A stretch of DNA of 6,056 nucleotides from JABEVB01 sp049965775 (GTDB lineage Bacteria > Planctomycetota > Phycisphaerae > WQYP01). The stretch is from contig JBMFVX010000158.1 in NCBI GenBank assembly GCA_049965775.1, positions 1 through 6,056 on the forward strand, read 5' to 3'. The notes beneath the pieces are model-generated. The model did not search any database, was not told the DNA's origin, and worked only from the letters and a program-made list of their open reading frames with translations. Position 1 is the stretch's first letter; each line of letters starts with the position of its first letter. Below are positions 1 through 5,749 of this stretch, piece by piece. A program made the position numbers and the translations under genes.

Positions 1-110
1 CCGGTATTACCTATCATCGGAGTATCTCACCATCACACTGCAATAAAGCCTTCAAATTTTGGCCGTGGGAGGTATAAGCAACATGAATATAAGGACCGGC
101 AAAACAACAC

Positions 111-908
111 TCACAGGTTTGAATCCTGCATTAAAGCCGAGCGACCCCCGTCAATCAATACAGTCACTCCAGTCATAAAAGCGGCATGGCTACTGGCCAG
201 AAAGGCGCAGAACGCGCCAATTTCCTCCGGGGTGCCCAAGCGATGGACGGGATGCAGATTTTCCGTACGCCGCCGCTCGGCCGCCGGATCGGGAAAACTT
301 TGAAACCACACATCATTTCCGGGAGTATCAATAAAACCCGGTGCAATACCCACCGCCCGGATCAGAGGTCCCAATTCAATGGCCAAGGACTGCACCATAG
401 CCGTGAGGCCAGCCTTGGCGACATTGTATGGAAAGCATCCGGGAATGGTGGAGTAGGCGTGATTTGAAGAAATGATGATTATTACCGGTGATCGCCCGGA
501 TCGCAGGTTACCGGCAGTCGCATGACAAAGCCGCCAATGGGATGTCAGGTCCAATTCCATGCAATCGTTCCAGTCGCCTTCCGTACAGCCTTCCACGCCA
601 CGAAAAACATTGCGACCGGCATTCGATACCAGCACATCAATTCCACCCAGGCATTGGACAGCGTGGGCGGTAAATGTCTTTAGTTGACCGGAATCCCGCA
701 AATCCGTCTGCAGGTAAAATGCTCTGCGGCCTGCTTGCTCCACAGAATTCTTAAATTGCACCGCTTCAGGACTGTCGGCGGAACGGGTGCCGCATCCAGC
801 AACATCGCAACCCGCCGCCGCCAATACTTTGGCAATAGCCGCACCGATGCCGCTGGACACACCGGTGACGATCGCCCGCTTATCGGAAAGATCAATTTTG
901 ATGGACAT
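111..908 (-). CDS. SDR-family NAD(P)-dependent oxidoreductase
   Basis: This is a complete 265-residue classical short-chain dehydrogenase/reductase, normal length for the family and probably cytoplasmic. The Rossmann motif TGVSSGIG is at residues 15-22, the NAG motif at 96-98, the catalytic serine is probably S148 (13 residues before the tyrosine), and Y161-x3-K165 forms the YxxxK signature. PGFIDT (190-195) and a C-terminal IDGG (252-255) are also typical. R42 after the second strand could favour NADP, but this is weak. The usual Asn of the catalytic tetrad, found in the 'NL' motif, appears to be D120 here (LDLTSHW). The ATG start has an AGGAA SD overlapping the stop codon of the upstream dehydratase gene, 8 nt away, so translation is probably coupled. 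Context suggests it oxidises a sugar to its lactone or a keto-deoxy acid intermediate. Substrate is unknown; family assignment is firm. Confidence 0.93.
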   Translation of the reverse strand: MSIKIDLSDKRAIVTGVSSGIGAAIAKVLAAAGCDVAGCGTRSADSPEAVQFKNSVEQAGRRAFYLQTDLRDSGQLKTFTAHAVQCLGGIDVLVSNAGRNVFRGVEGCTEGDWNDCMELDLTSHWRLCHATAGNLRSGRSPVIIIISSNHAYSTIPGCFPYNVAKAGLTAMVQSLAIELGPLIRAVGIAPGFIDTPGNDVWFQSFPDPAAERRRTENLHPVHRLGTPEEIGAFCAFLASSHAAFMTGVTVLIDGGRSALMQDSNL

Positions 909-913
909 GCTTG

Positions 914-918
914 TTCCT
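914..918 (-). promoter_or_regulatory. SD of the SDR gene overlapping the upstream stop codon
   Basis: On the minus strand the sequence reads TAGGAACAAGCATG. The TAG (917-919) ends the dehydratase gene, AGGAA (914-918) is the SD, and after 5 nt the ATG (906-908) starts the SDR. Ribosomes finishing the dehydratase stand on the SD, which suggests coupled translation. Confidence 0.65.
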
Positions 919-2083
919 ATACGTAAAAGTTTTCACGTTTATTGAGTTCCCGGATTCCCGGATGCTTTAGCATTTCAGATTCGATCAAATCTACCCCCAA
1001 TCCCGGTCGCGTTGACAAATGCAGCATCCCCTGACGCACATCAATCGGATGGGTAAGTACCGCATCACGCCACGGCACATCGTTGACCATAAACTCCTGG
1101 CGGAAGAAGTTGGGAATAGCCGCACAGACATGCCCACTGGCCAGCGTGCTGAGCGGGCCGTTGGGGTTATGCGGTGCCACCAGCACGTTGTATGCTTCCG
1201 CCATTGTGGCGATTCGCTTCATCTCACTGGGGCCGCCGCAACGGGTTATATCAGGCATGATAATATCGCAAATGTGGTTCTCCAGAACTCTGCGAAATCC
1301 ATGCCGTGTATAGTGCCGCTCGCCAACACAGATGGAAACACCGCCGGGTAAACGCCGTCGCAGAGCCAAAAGTGTCTCGGCGGTTTCGGGGCCGGCGGGT
1401 TCCTCGTACCAGGTCATGCCAATGGGGGCAAGACGTTCCGCCATCTGTACCGCCATTTGACCATTAAGCATGGCATGTGTTTCCAGCATGATCTCAAGGT
1501 CCGGACCTACAGCGTCGCGCACGGCCTGGGTGACGGCTACTGCGCGGTCCTGCTGCTCGCGTGAAAGCGACAGATTAGTGGCAAGGTCGGTACCGTAGAG
1601 ATAATTTGTGTGTTGGAACGGATCAAACTTGAGACCGGTAAAGCCCATATCCTTAACGCGCCGGGCCTGTTTGGCATAATCTTCTGAGGTGTGGCCTCCA
1701 CCGGTGAACCAGTAGTTGGCGTATAACAGAATTTCCGTGCGGAAAGCACCTCCCATTAATTCATACATCGGGACGTTAAGAACCTTGGCCTTAAGGTCCA
1801 GCAACGCCATATCCAGACCACTGATAGCGCACATACTGGCACCGGTTGGCCCAATCCAGTTCAGATCACGATAAAGCTTGGTCCAGATGAAATCCGTGCG
1901 CATCGGATCCAACCCGATAACGCGCTGGCCGACATGCTGTGCCGCCGCCTCAATGATCGGGCTGCCCGGCCAATTAGTGGCTTCACCCACGCCCGTATGA
2001 CCGGTGTCGGTGTAAACCTTCATCATAGTCCAGTTGTATTTAACACCTTCGACAAGCCAGACTCGAACATCAGTAATTTTCAT
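917..2083 (-). CDS. MR/MLE-family (enolase superfamily) acid-sugar dehydratase
   Basis: This complete 388-residue protein has the full enolase-superfamily plan: an N-terminal capping domain (about 1-120) and a (beta/alpha)7-beta barrel. Visible active-site elements are K152 in GLKFDPF, E201 and H203 in LETH, the EEP motif (E227, E228), E255 in VGER, D278 in PDITRCGG and H305 in APHNPNGP. D278 and H305 are 27 residues apart, as in the mandelate racemase Asp-His dyad, placing it in the MR subgroup. Members with such residues abstract the alpha proton of an aldonate or uronate and eliminate water, giving a 2-keto-3-deoxy acid. The first metal ligand would be Glu rather than the more usual Asp, and the second Lys of the KxK motif is D154. 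The ATG has a strong SD (AAGGAG, 10-nt spacing). It lies 60 nt after the aldolase gene and 8 nt before the SDR. The exact sugar acid cannot be read from the sequence. Confidence 0.93.
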   Translation of the reverse strand: MKITDVRVWLVEGVKYNWTMMKVYTDTGHTGVGEATNWPGSPIIEAAAQHVGQRVIGLDPMRTDFIWTKLYRDLNWIGPTGASMCAISGLDMALLDLKAKVLNVPMYELMGGAFRTEILLYANYWFTGGGHTSEDYAKQARRVKDMGFTGLKFDPFQHTNYLYGTDLATNLSLSREQQDRAVAVTQAVRDAVGPDLEIMLETHAMLNGQMAVQMAERLAPIGMTWYEEPAGPETAETLLALRRRLPGGVSICVGERHYTRHGFRRVLENHICDIIMPDITRCGGPSEMKRIATMAEAYNVLVAPHNPNGPLSTLASGHVCAAIPNFFRQEFMVNDVPWRDAVLTHPIDVRQGMLHLSTRPGLGVDLIESEMLKHPGIRELNKRENFYV

Positions 2084-2093
2084 CTGGTGTAAT

Positions 2094-2099
2094 CTCCTT
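2094..2099 (-). promoter_or_regulatory. SD of the dehydratase gene
   Basis: AAGGAG on the minus strand lies 10 nt before the ATG at 2081-2083. It is the strongest SD in the window, fixes the start, and implies high translation of the dehydratase relative to its neighbours. Confidence 0.7.
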
Positions 2100-2143
2100 C
2101 ATACTAATCATTTTTACGGAATTCATTGGATTGTGTAAGCTTA

Positions 2144-2836
2144 TTACAGAATACCAAAGCGATCCCAGGCTTCCTGGGCCAACATGCCATTTTTAATAGC
2201 CTCAAAGACAGTTCGCTCACCATGGGCCTTCTCCATCGCTTTGGTGAAAACCTCCACCTCAATGTCGCGCGGCACCACGCACACGCCATCCATATCGCCG
2301 AAGATAACGTCACCGGGATTAACCAGCACGTCCCCCACCTTAATCCGGCAGCGGAAATCCACCACTTTGCCGCGAGGGCGCTGATCCTGAGCATATCGCC
2401 CCATGGAAAAGACCGGAAAATTTAACGCCAGAATACCGCGCGTATCGCGTGAATAGCCATTGACAACCGCTCCCAACGCGCCGCGATTGCGCGCAGCCGT
2501 GCTCATCAGTTCACCCCAGAGAGCATAGCTCGGAGAAGAACCGGAGCAGATATACACCTCACCGGGCTGCAGCGAATCCAGGGCTTTGAGCATCAGGCCG
2601 AAGGGGCGGTTGAGCAGGTCGGCGGTGCGGCCGGGGCCTTCCCCACCTTGGTCGTCCATCTCCACCACGGGCATAGCGCGGCCGACAACAATCATGTCTT
2701 GGCGGAGCGGTTGCAGGTTCGGCGGCAAAAATTGTCTGCCATATCCCATGATGTCCATGATGTCTCCGACAACGGCAGTATAAAGCTCCTTGCGGCAAAG
2801 GTTAAAAAGCTCCGTATCTGATTTCCAGTTTGGCAT
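2144..2836 (-). CDS. RraA-like class II pyruvate aldolase/decarboxylase-type protein
   Basis: This complete 230-residue protein belongs to the RraA/HMG-aldolase family, often misnamed dimethylmenaquinone methyltransferase or RNase E regulator. The core runs from TAVVGDIMD (20-28) through WGELMSTAARNRG (107-119) to NGYSRD (126-131), followed by GRYAQDQRPRGK (146-157), GDVIFGDMDGV (175-185) and VVPRD (187-191). Enzymatic relatives share a D-x20-R-D motif for metal and pyruvate binding. Here the equivalent is E109-x20-R130-D131, so the first acid is Glu. N126 stands where the related 'DG' motif usually has Asp. The length is near the family norm. The neighbouring sugar-acid dehydratase supports a role cleaving a 2-keto-3-deoxy acid to pyruvate and an aldehyde, or decarboxylating an oxaloacetate-like acid. 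RNase E control is unlikely in this context. The ATG has a GGAAGGA SD with 5-nt spacing. The family is sure; the aldolase role is inferred. Confidence 0.9.
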   Translation of the reverse strand: MPNWKSDTELFNLCRKELYTAVVGDIMDIMGYGRQFLPPNLQPLRQDMIVVGRAMPVVEMDDQGGEGPGRTADLLNRPFGLMLKALDSLQPGEVYICSGSSPSYALWGELMSTAARNRGALGAVVNGYSRDTRGILALNFPVFSMGRYAQDQRPRGKVVDFRCRIKVGDVLVNPGDVIFGDMDGVCVVPRDIEVEVFTKAMEKAHGERTVFEAIKNGMLAQEAWDRFGIL

Positions 2837-2841
2837 GTTAT

Positions 2842-2848
2842 TCCTTCC
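2842..2848 (-). promoter_or_regulatory. SD of the RraA-like gene
   Basis: GGAAGGA on the minus strand stands 5 nt before the ATG at 2834-2836 and supports that start. Confidence 0.6.
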
Positions 2849-2866
2849 AAGAAAATAAAGTTTGAA

Positions 2867-2884
2867 TGGCTCAGCGCTGATCCA
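2867..2884 (-). promoter_or_regulatory. 18-bp dyad upstream of the RraA-like gene (operator or 5' UTR hairpin)
   Basis: The plus strand reads TGGCTCAGCGCTGATCCA. Eight of the nine symmetric pairs match; only 2870/2881 fail, and the central ten bases are a perfect palindrome with CG at the centre. It lies 30 nt before the start codon, between a terminator candidate and the SD. The size and symmetry suit an operator for a dimeric repressor. As RNA it could instead form a short hairpin with a GCGC loop. No convincing -35/-10 pair was found beside it. Confidence 0.4.
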
Positions 2885-2904
2885 AAATAATTCCTTTAGC
2901 CCTA

Positions 2905-2936
2905 TTAAAAATCGCTTTTCATATGCTAAAAAGCGA
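2905..2936 (-). terminator. Candidate rho-independent terminator after the hydrolase gene
   Basis: On the minus strand, 32 nt after the hydrolase stop codon, TCGCTTTT pairs perfectly with AAAAGCGA (8 bp) across a 9-nt loop (TAGCATATG). The stem is followed at once by TTTTT (2911-2907). The stem has only three G:C pairs, so termination may be partial. The plus-strand reading lacks a T tract, so it points only in the direction of the cluster. It would end or attenuate the symporter-hydrolase transcript. Confidence 0.5.
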
Positions 2937-2968
2937 ATGAGAGGCAGGCGGTTTTCGACCCGGGCGGA

Positions 2969-3841
2969 TCAGGCAACCTCTACACCGCTTCTCCCCGATT
3001 TTTTCAACAAAGTTAATTTGCCGCGTTTGAACACGATCCCTCGTTGAGCGGGATATTTAGCCTTCAGATATTCTATGAAGCACCGGGGATCCTGGGCGTT
3101 AAATTCAAACATGTCGAAGTGGATCGGAGCTACCAGTCCAGGGCGAATGGCACCCGCGAGATCCACCGCTTCCTGAAAAGTCATATTTCCAATACAGCCG
3201 CTATTAAATCTGCGGGCATCGCGCCCATTTATAGGGAGCAACATCAGATCAGGCTTGATCCGCCGCAGATAATCATGCATATGCTCATACACACACGTAT
3301 CACCGGCGTGATAAATAGTCCATCCATCGCCCTTGATGACATAACCGAGAAAGGGATGGAGTCCGGTTTTCTTGTCGCAATCAATAAATTCGTGTGCGGC
3401 GGGAATGGCGCTTATGGTAATAGGGCCGATCCGCGCGGACTTTTTTACATCCACCCCAATCATCCGATCCGCCGAAATTCCCAAGTCGTGTATCAATTCC
3501 CGGCGAACCAGCTTCGGTACCACAAATATTGCGGTTGGCGAGGCCTTGGCCAGCGCCGGCCAGGATGGGCGGTCAATATGATCCAGATGGTCATGCGTGC
3601 CGCAGATAATGTCGGCATGATCCACCTGGTCTGTCTTGAGTAGTGATGGCACAGCACGTTCCGGGATCGGTGTGAAAAATACATCCAGATAAATAATTCT
3701 TCCAGCCAGCTTGATGACAAAACCAGATTGACCGAACCACCACAATGCCACGGTTCCGCGCGGCGGCTCAAAATTCCGAATTTCTCGGCGCAATTTTTCC
3801 GCAGCCAGTGATGTGCGAATCGCTTGTGATTTACGGGCCAA
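2969..3841 (-). CDS. UlaG-like metallo-beta-lactamase-fold hydrolase (probable sugar lactonase)
   Basis: This complete 290-residue protein is a metallo-beta-lactamase-fold enzyme of the UlaG (L-ascorbate-6-phosphate lactonase) branch, COG2220 type. The metal-binding motif THDHLDH is at 82-88. Further ligand positions are H150 (AAHE), D181 in HAGDT (178-182) and H241 in APIHFDMF. LPINGRD (202-208) and IGNMTFQEAVDLAG (217-230) are particularly characteristic of UlaG relatives. It lacks a signal peptide, so it is cytoplasmic. It is shorter than E. coli UlaG, which is about 350 residues. The start is TTG: a stop codon lies two codons upstream in frame, and GGGAGG stands 8 nt before the TTG. It follows the symporter by 37 nt, so the two are probably cotranscribed, and a terminator candidate follows. 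Context favours opening a sugar lactone to the aldonate. The precise substrate, and whether it is phosphorylated, is unknown. Confidence 0.92.
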   Translation of the reverse strand: MARKSQAIRTSLAAEKLRREIRNFEPPRGTVALWWFGQSGFVIKLAGRIIYLDVFFTPIPERAVPSLLKTDQVDHADIICGTHDHLDHIDRPSWPALAKASPTAIFVVPKLVRRELIHDLGISADRMIGVDVKKSARIGPITISAIPAAHEFIDCDKKTGLHPFLGYVIKGDGWTIYHAGDTCVYEHMHDYLRRIKPDLMLLPINGRDARRFNSGCIGNMTFQEAVDLAGAIRPGLVAPIHFDMFEFNAQDPRCFIEYLKAKYPAQRGIVFKRGKLTLLKKSGRSGVEVA

Positions 3842-3849
3842 CGATCAAA

Positions 3850-3855
3850 CCTCCC
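3850..3855 (-). promoter_or_regulatory. SD that decides the TTG start of the hydrolase
   Basis: GGGAGG on the minus strand is 8 nt before the TTG at 3839-3841. An in-frame TGA (3845-3847) excludes any longer protein. No ATG precedes the conserved core, so this SD makes TTG the best start. Confidence 0.7.
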
Positions 3856-3878
3856 GGTAACACAGCACTCTCAAACTT

Positions 3879-5669
3879 CTACCAAAACCACCAGTTCAGC
3901 AGCACTGTCAATACAAGAGCGAGAATACCCAGCACAACGGGCTTTTTCCACCAGGGAATATCATGATCTTTTTCCGGTTTAGGCGTGAGTTGATAGACCA
4001 ACCCGACCAGATCCTCATCTTTCTTCTTTTTAGTAATCAGACTGACCAGTACCGTAGCGCCCGCGCCGGCGCAAAATGACCACAGAGCGCCCCAGAACGC
4101 TCCGGAGGTGCTGTTGTTGTAGTGATGCCATAGCGGCAGGCCCGGATAGGAGCGGAATATCCACAATGTCAGCGATGTTCCAGTTCCCACCAGCAAACCC
4201 CACAGACCGCCAGCGGGCGTGGTAAACGAGGTAAACATGCCCAATAGAAATACCGCGATCAATGGCGCGTTGACCACGCCGAATATCGTCTGTGTATACC
4301 CCATGATTCCCGACTGATGCCGCACCACATACGCGAAGCCGACGCTGATAGCGACGCCCCCAAAAGTCAAAATGCGGCCAACCCATAGATAGTGTTTGTC
4401 CGGGGCGTTGGGACGGATAAATACGGCATATAAATCATAGGTAACCACGGTGTTGAAGGCCGTGACGTTTCCCGCCATGCCGGACATAAACGATGCCATT
4501 AAAGCCGTCAGCCCCAGCCCGAGCAAACCGGCGGGATAATATTTTGCCATCATCAGCGGCATGACATTATTGTATGATTCGGTAGGTGGAATAATGTGGC
4601 CGTTGATTACAGCATTTCCCGCATATAAATGCGGCAGCAGCGGTAGGGCCAGCACGCCGGGAAGAATGACAATAAAGGGGAAGAGCATTTTAGGAAAGGC
4701 AGCGAGCAGAGGGGTTCGCTGGGCGGAATTCATATCCTTGGCGGCCAAAGCACGCTGCACCACCAGAAAGTTCGTACACCAGTATGAAAATCCAAGTACA
4801 AAACCCAAGCCGAGGACAATGCCGGGCCAGGTGATGTGCATGGGATTATTCGGCGTCAACGTGTGATAAAATGTGTGCAGCCACTGACTGCCGGGAAGTT
4901 GCGGTCCCGCCCCCGCGGGCCGGGTGGCAGCCACGGCAATCTGATCAGGCGTCAGAAACGGCAGAGAATGCGTGGCCAACCAGTTCTTAAAATGCATCCA
5001 GCCGTGATTGGCGATTAAGGCAATAATCGTCATCGGCGCAATACCGAGCACGATAAGGAAAAACTGCAGTACTTCATTATAAATGCTGGCCGTCAATCCG
5101 CCCAGGAACGTATATACCAGCACCACCCCCGCCGAACACCATACGCTGGGGGTAAAATGCCATCCCAGAAAGTCCTGCATCACCACCGCCAGCGCATACA
5201 TGCTTATGCCGGAAATGGCCGGGGTGAATATGGCAAATGTAAAGGCGTTGATAAACCGTGCGCCCTCGTTATATCGCTTCTTCAAAAATTCCGGCACGCT
5301 GCGGACTTTGCTGCCGTAAAAAAAGGGCATCATCGCAATACCCATAAATACCATCGCGGGAATCGCCAACCAATAATAATGGCAGGTCATCATCCCATAT
5401 TCATAACCCTGCTGAGACATTCCCATAACTTCCAGTGCACCGAGATTGGCGGAAATGAAGGCCAGCCCGGTAATCCACGCCGGAATGCGCCGGCCAGAGA
5501 GAAAAAAATCTTCGCTGGTCTGGTGTCCTTTGCCCGTTATAACACCAATACCGATCACAAATAGCAGGTAAATAATCAAAATGAAGATATCAATGGCATG
5601 AAGATGGATGATCGCATCTGAATGTGGTTGCATCGTTGCTGCGGCCGCCAGCACTGTGTTTATAAACAA
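3879..5669 (-). CDS. Sodium/solute symporter (SSS family, sugar or sugar-acid type)
   Basis: This complete 596-residue inner-membrane transporter belongs to the SSS family (LeuT fold, as in SGLT-type carriers). About fourteen hydrophobic segments can be seen, at roughly 25-46, 62-82, 95-116, 139-166, 174-192, 198-220, 281-303, 325-348, 378-402, 428-449, 456-481, 483-504, 523-546 and 577-596. Family motifs include SEDFFLSGRRIPAW (52-65), ANLGALEVMG (74-83), FLGGLTASIYNEVLQFF (188-204), GFSYWCTNFLVVQRALAAKD (293-312) and ASFMSGMAGNVTAFNT (392-407); the last is the region that supplies the Na2 site in relatives. A roughly 60-residue external loop separates segments 6 and 7. A lysine-rich loop (547-550) precedes the final helix. 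The start is TTG with a GGAGA SD at 6-nt spacing. The ATG at codon 13 lacks a comparable SD. As first gene of the cluster it probably imports the substrate that the downstream enzymes degrade. Confidence 0.94.
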   Translation of the reverse strand: MFINTVLAAAATMQPHSDAIIHLHAIDIFILIIYLLFVIGIGVITGKGHQTSEDFFLSGRRIPAWITGLAFISANLGALEVMGMSQQGYEYGMMTCHYYWLAIPAMVFMGIAMMPFFYGSKVRSVPEFLKKRYNEGARFINAFTFAIFTPAISGISMYALAVVMQDFLGWHFTPSVWCSAGVVLVYTFLGGLTASIYNEVLQFFLIVLGIAPMTIIALIANHGWMHFKNWLATHSLPFLTPDQIAVAATRPAGAGPQLPGSQWLHTFYHTLTPNNPMHITWPGIVLGLGFVLGFSYWCTNFLVVQRALAAKDMNSAQRTPLLAAFPKMLFPFIVILPGVLALPLLPHLYAGNAVINGHIIPPTESYNNVMPLMMAKYYPAGLLGLGLTALMASFMSGMAGNVTAFNTVVTYDLYAVFIRPNAPDKHYLWVGRILTFGGVAISVGFAYVVRHQSGIMGYTQTIFGVVNAPLIAVFLLGMFTSFTTPAGGLWGLLVGTGTSLTLWIFRSYPGLPLWHHYNNSTSGAFWGALWSFCAGAGATVLVSLITKKKKDEDLVGLVYQLTPKPEKDHDIPWWKKPVVLGILALVLTVLLNWWFW

Positions 5670-5682
5670 CTGGAATCTCCAG
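5670..5682 (-). promoter_or_regulatory. SD of the symporter gene inside a small dyad
   Basis: On the minus strand CTGGAGATTCCAG directly precedes the TTG start at 5667-5669. The SD GGAGA (5680-5676) is 6 nt from the start. CTGGA and TCCAG can pair as a 5-bp stem with a 3-nt loop, so part of the SD could be masked in the mRNA. The stem is short and its effect is uncertain. Confidence 0.45.
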
Positions 5683-5695
5683 GAAACAGACCTGC

Positions 5696-5724
5696 TAAAT
5701 ACTGATCAATGTAAACGATCGCAA
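5696..5724 (-). promoter_or_regulatory. Candidate sigma70-type promoter of the cluster
   Basis: On the minus strand a -35-like TTGCGA (5724-5719) is followed after exactly 17 nt by a -10-like TATTTA (5701-5696). The -35 matches consensus at four of six positions and the -10 at three, so it would be weak without an activator. Transcription would begin near 5689, about 20 nt before the symporter start. It is the best pair found in the 80-nt gap. Confidence 0.35.
5710..5723. promoter_or_regulatory. Candidate LacI/GalR-family operator
   Basis: The plus strand reads TGTAAACGATCGCA. Against the general LacI/GalR/CcpA form TGNAANCGNTTNCA, nine of ten fixed positions match; only the C at 5720 differs. 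One half, TGTAAACG, is a perfect half-site. It overlaps the -35 element and spacer of the candidate promoter, as expected for a repressor site released by a sugar-derived inducer. No LacI-type gene is in the window, so its regulator would be encoded elsewhere. Confidence 0.45.
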
Positions 5725-5749
5725 TCTAATTCTTGCAGTTGCATCAATA

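Noticed and set aside
1..17. Possible start of a next minus-strand gene: ATG at 15-17 with GGTGAG 8 nt upstream
   Set aside because: Only about five codons remain before the edge, so coding cannot be judged.
1..110. Terminator or other signal after the SDR gene
   Set aside because: No stem followed by a T run was found on the minus strand. A TATATT near 88-93 has no suitably placed -35 partner.
83..178. Plus-strand 31-codon ORF with a GGGAGG at 67-72, 10 nt before its ATG
   Set aside because: The SD-like sequence is good, but the ORF is very short, overlaps the SDR 3' end antisense, and its translation resembles nothing.
2104..2394. Second minus-strand frame (96 codons) overlapping the RraA-like gene
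   Set aside because: It is a shadow frame. The RraA motifs are in the other frame, and this one is a run of Trp/Arg/Leu without domain features.
2144..2836. Calling this gene a regulator of RNase E or a dimethylmenaquinone methyltransferase
   Set aside because: Both names are common misannotations of the family. The retained R-D catalytic pair and the sugar-acid gene neighbours fit an aldolase-type enzyme better.
3044..3643. Long plus-strand open frame (199 codons) opposite the hydrolase gene
   Set aside because: It lies wholly antisense to a gene with clear UlaG motifs, its translation shows no domain, and it has no operon context.
5157..5564. Plus-strand open frame (135 codons) opposite the symporter
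   Set aside because: It is antisense to the transmembrane coding region. Its composition (His, Arg and Lys rich) is what the reverse complement of membrane-segment codons gives.
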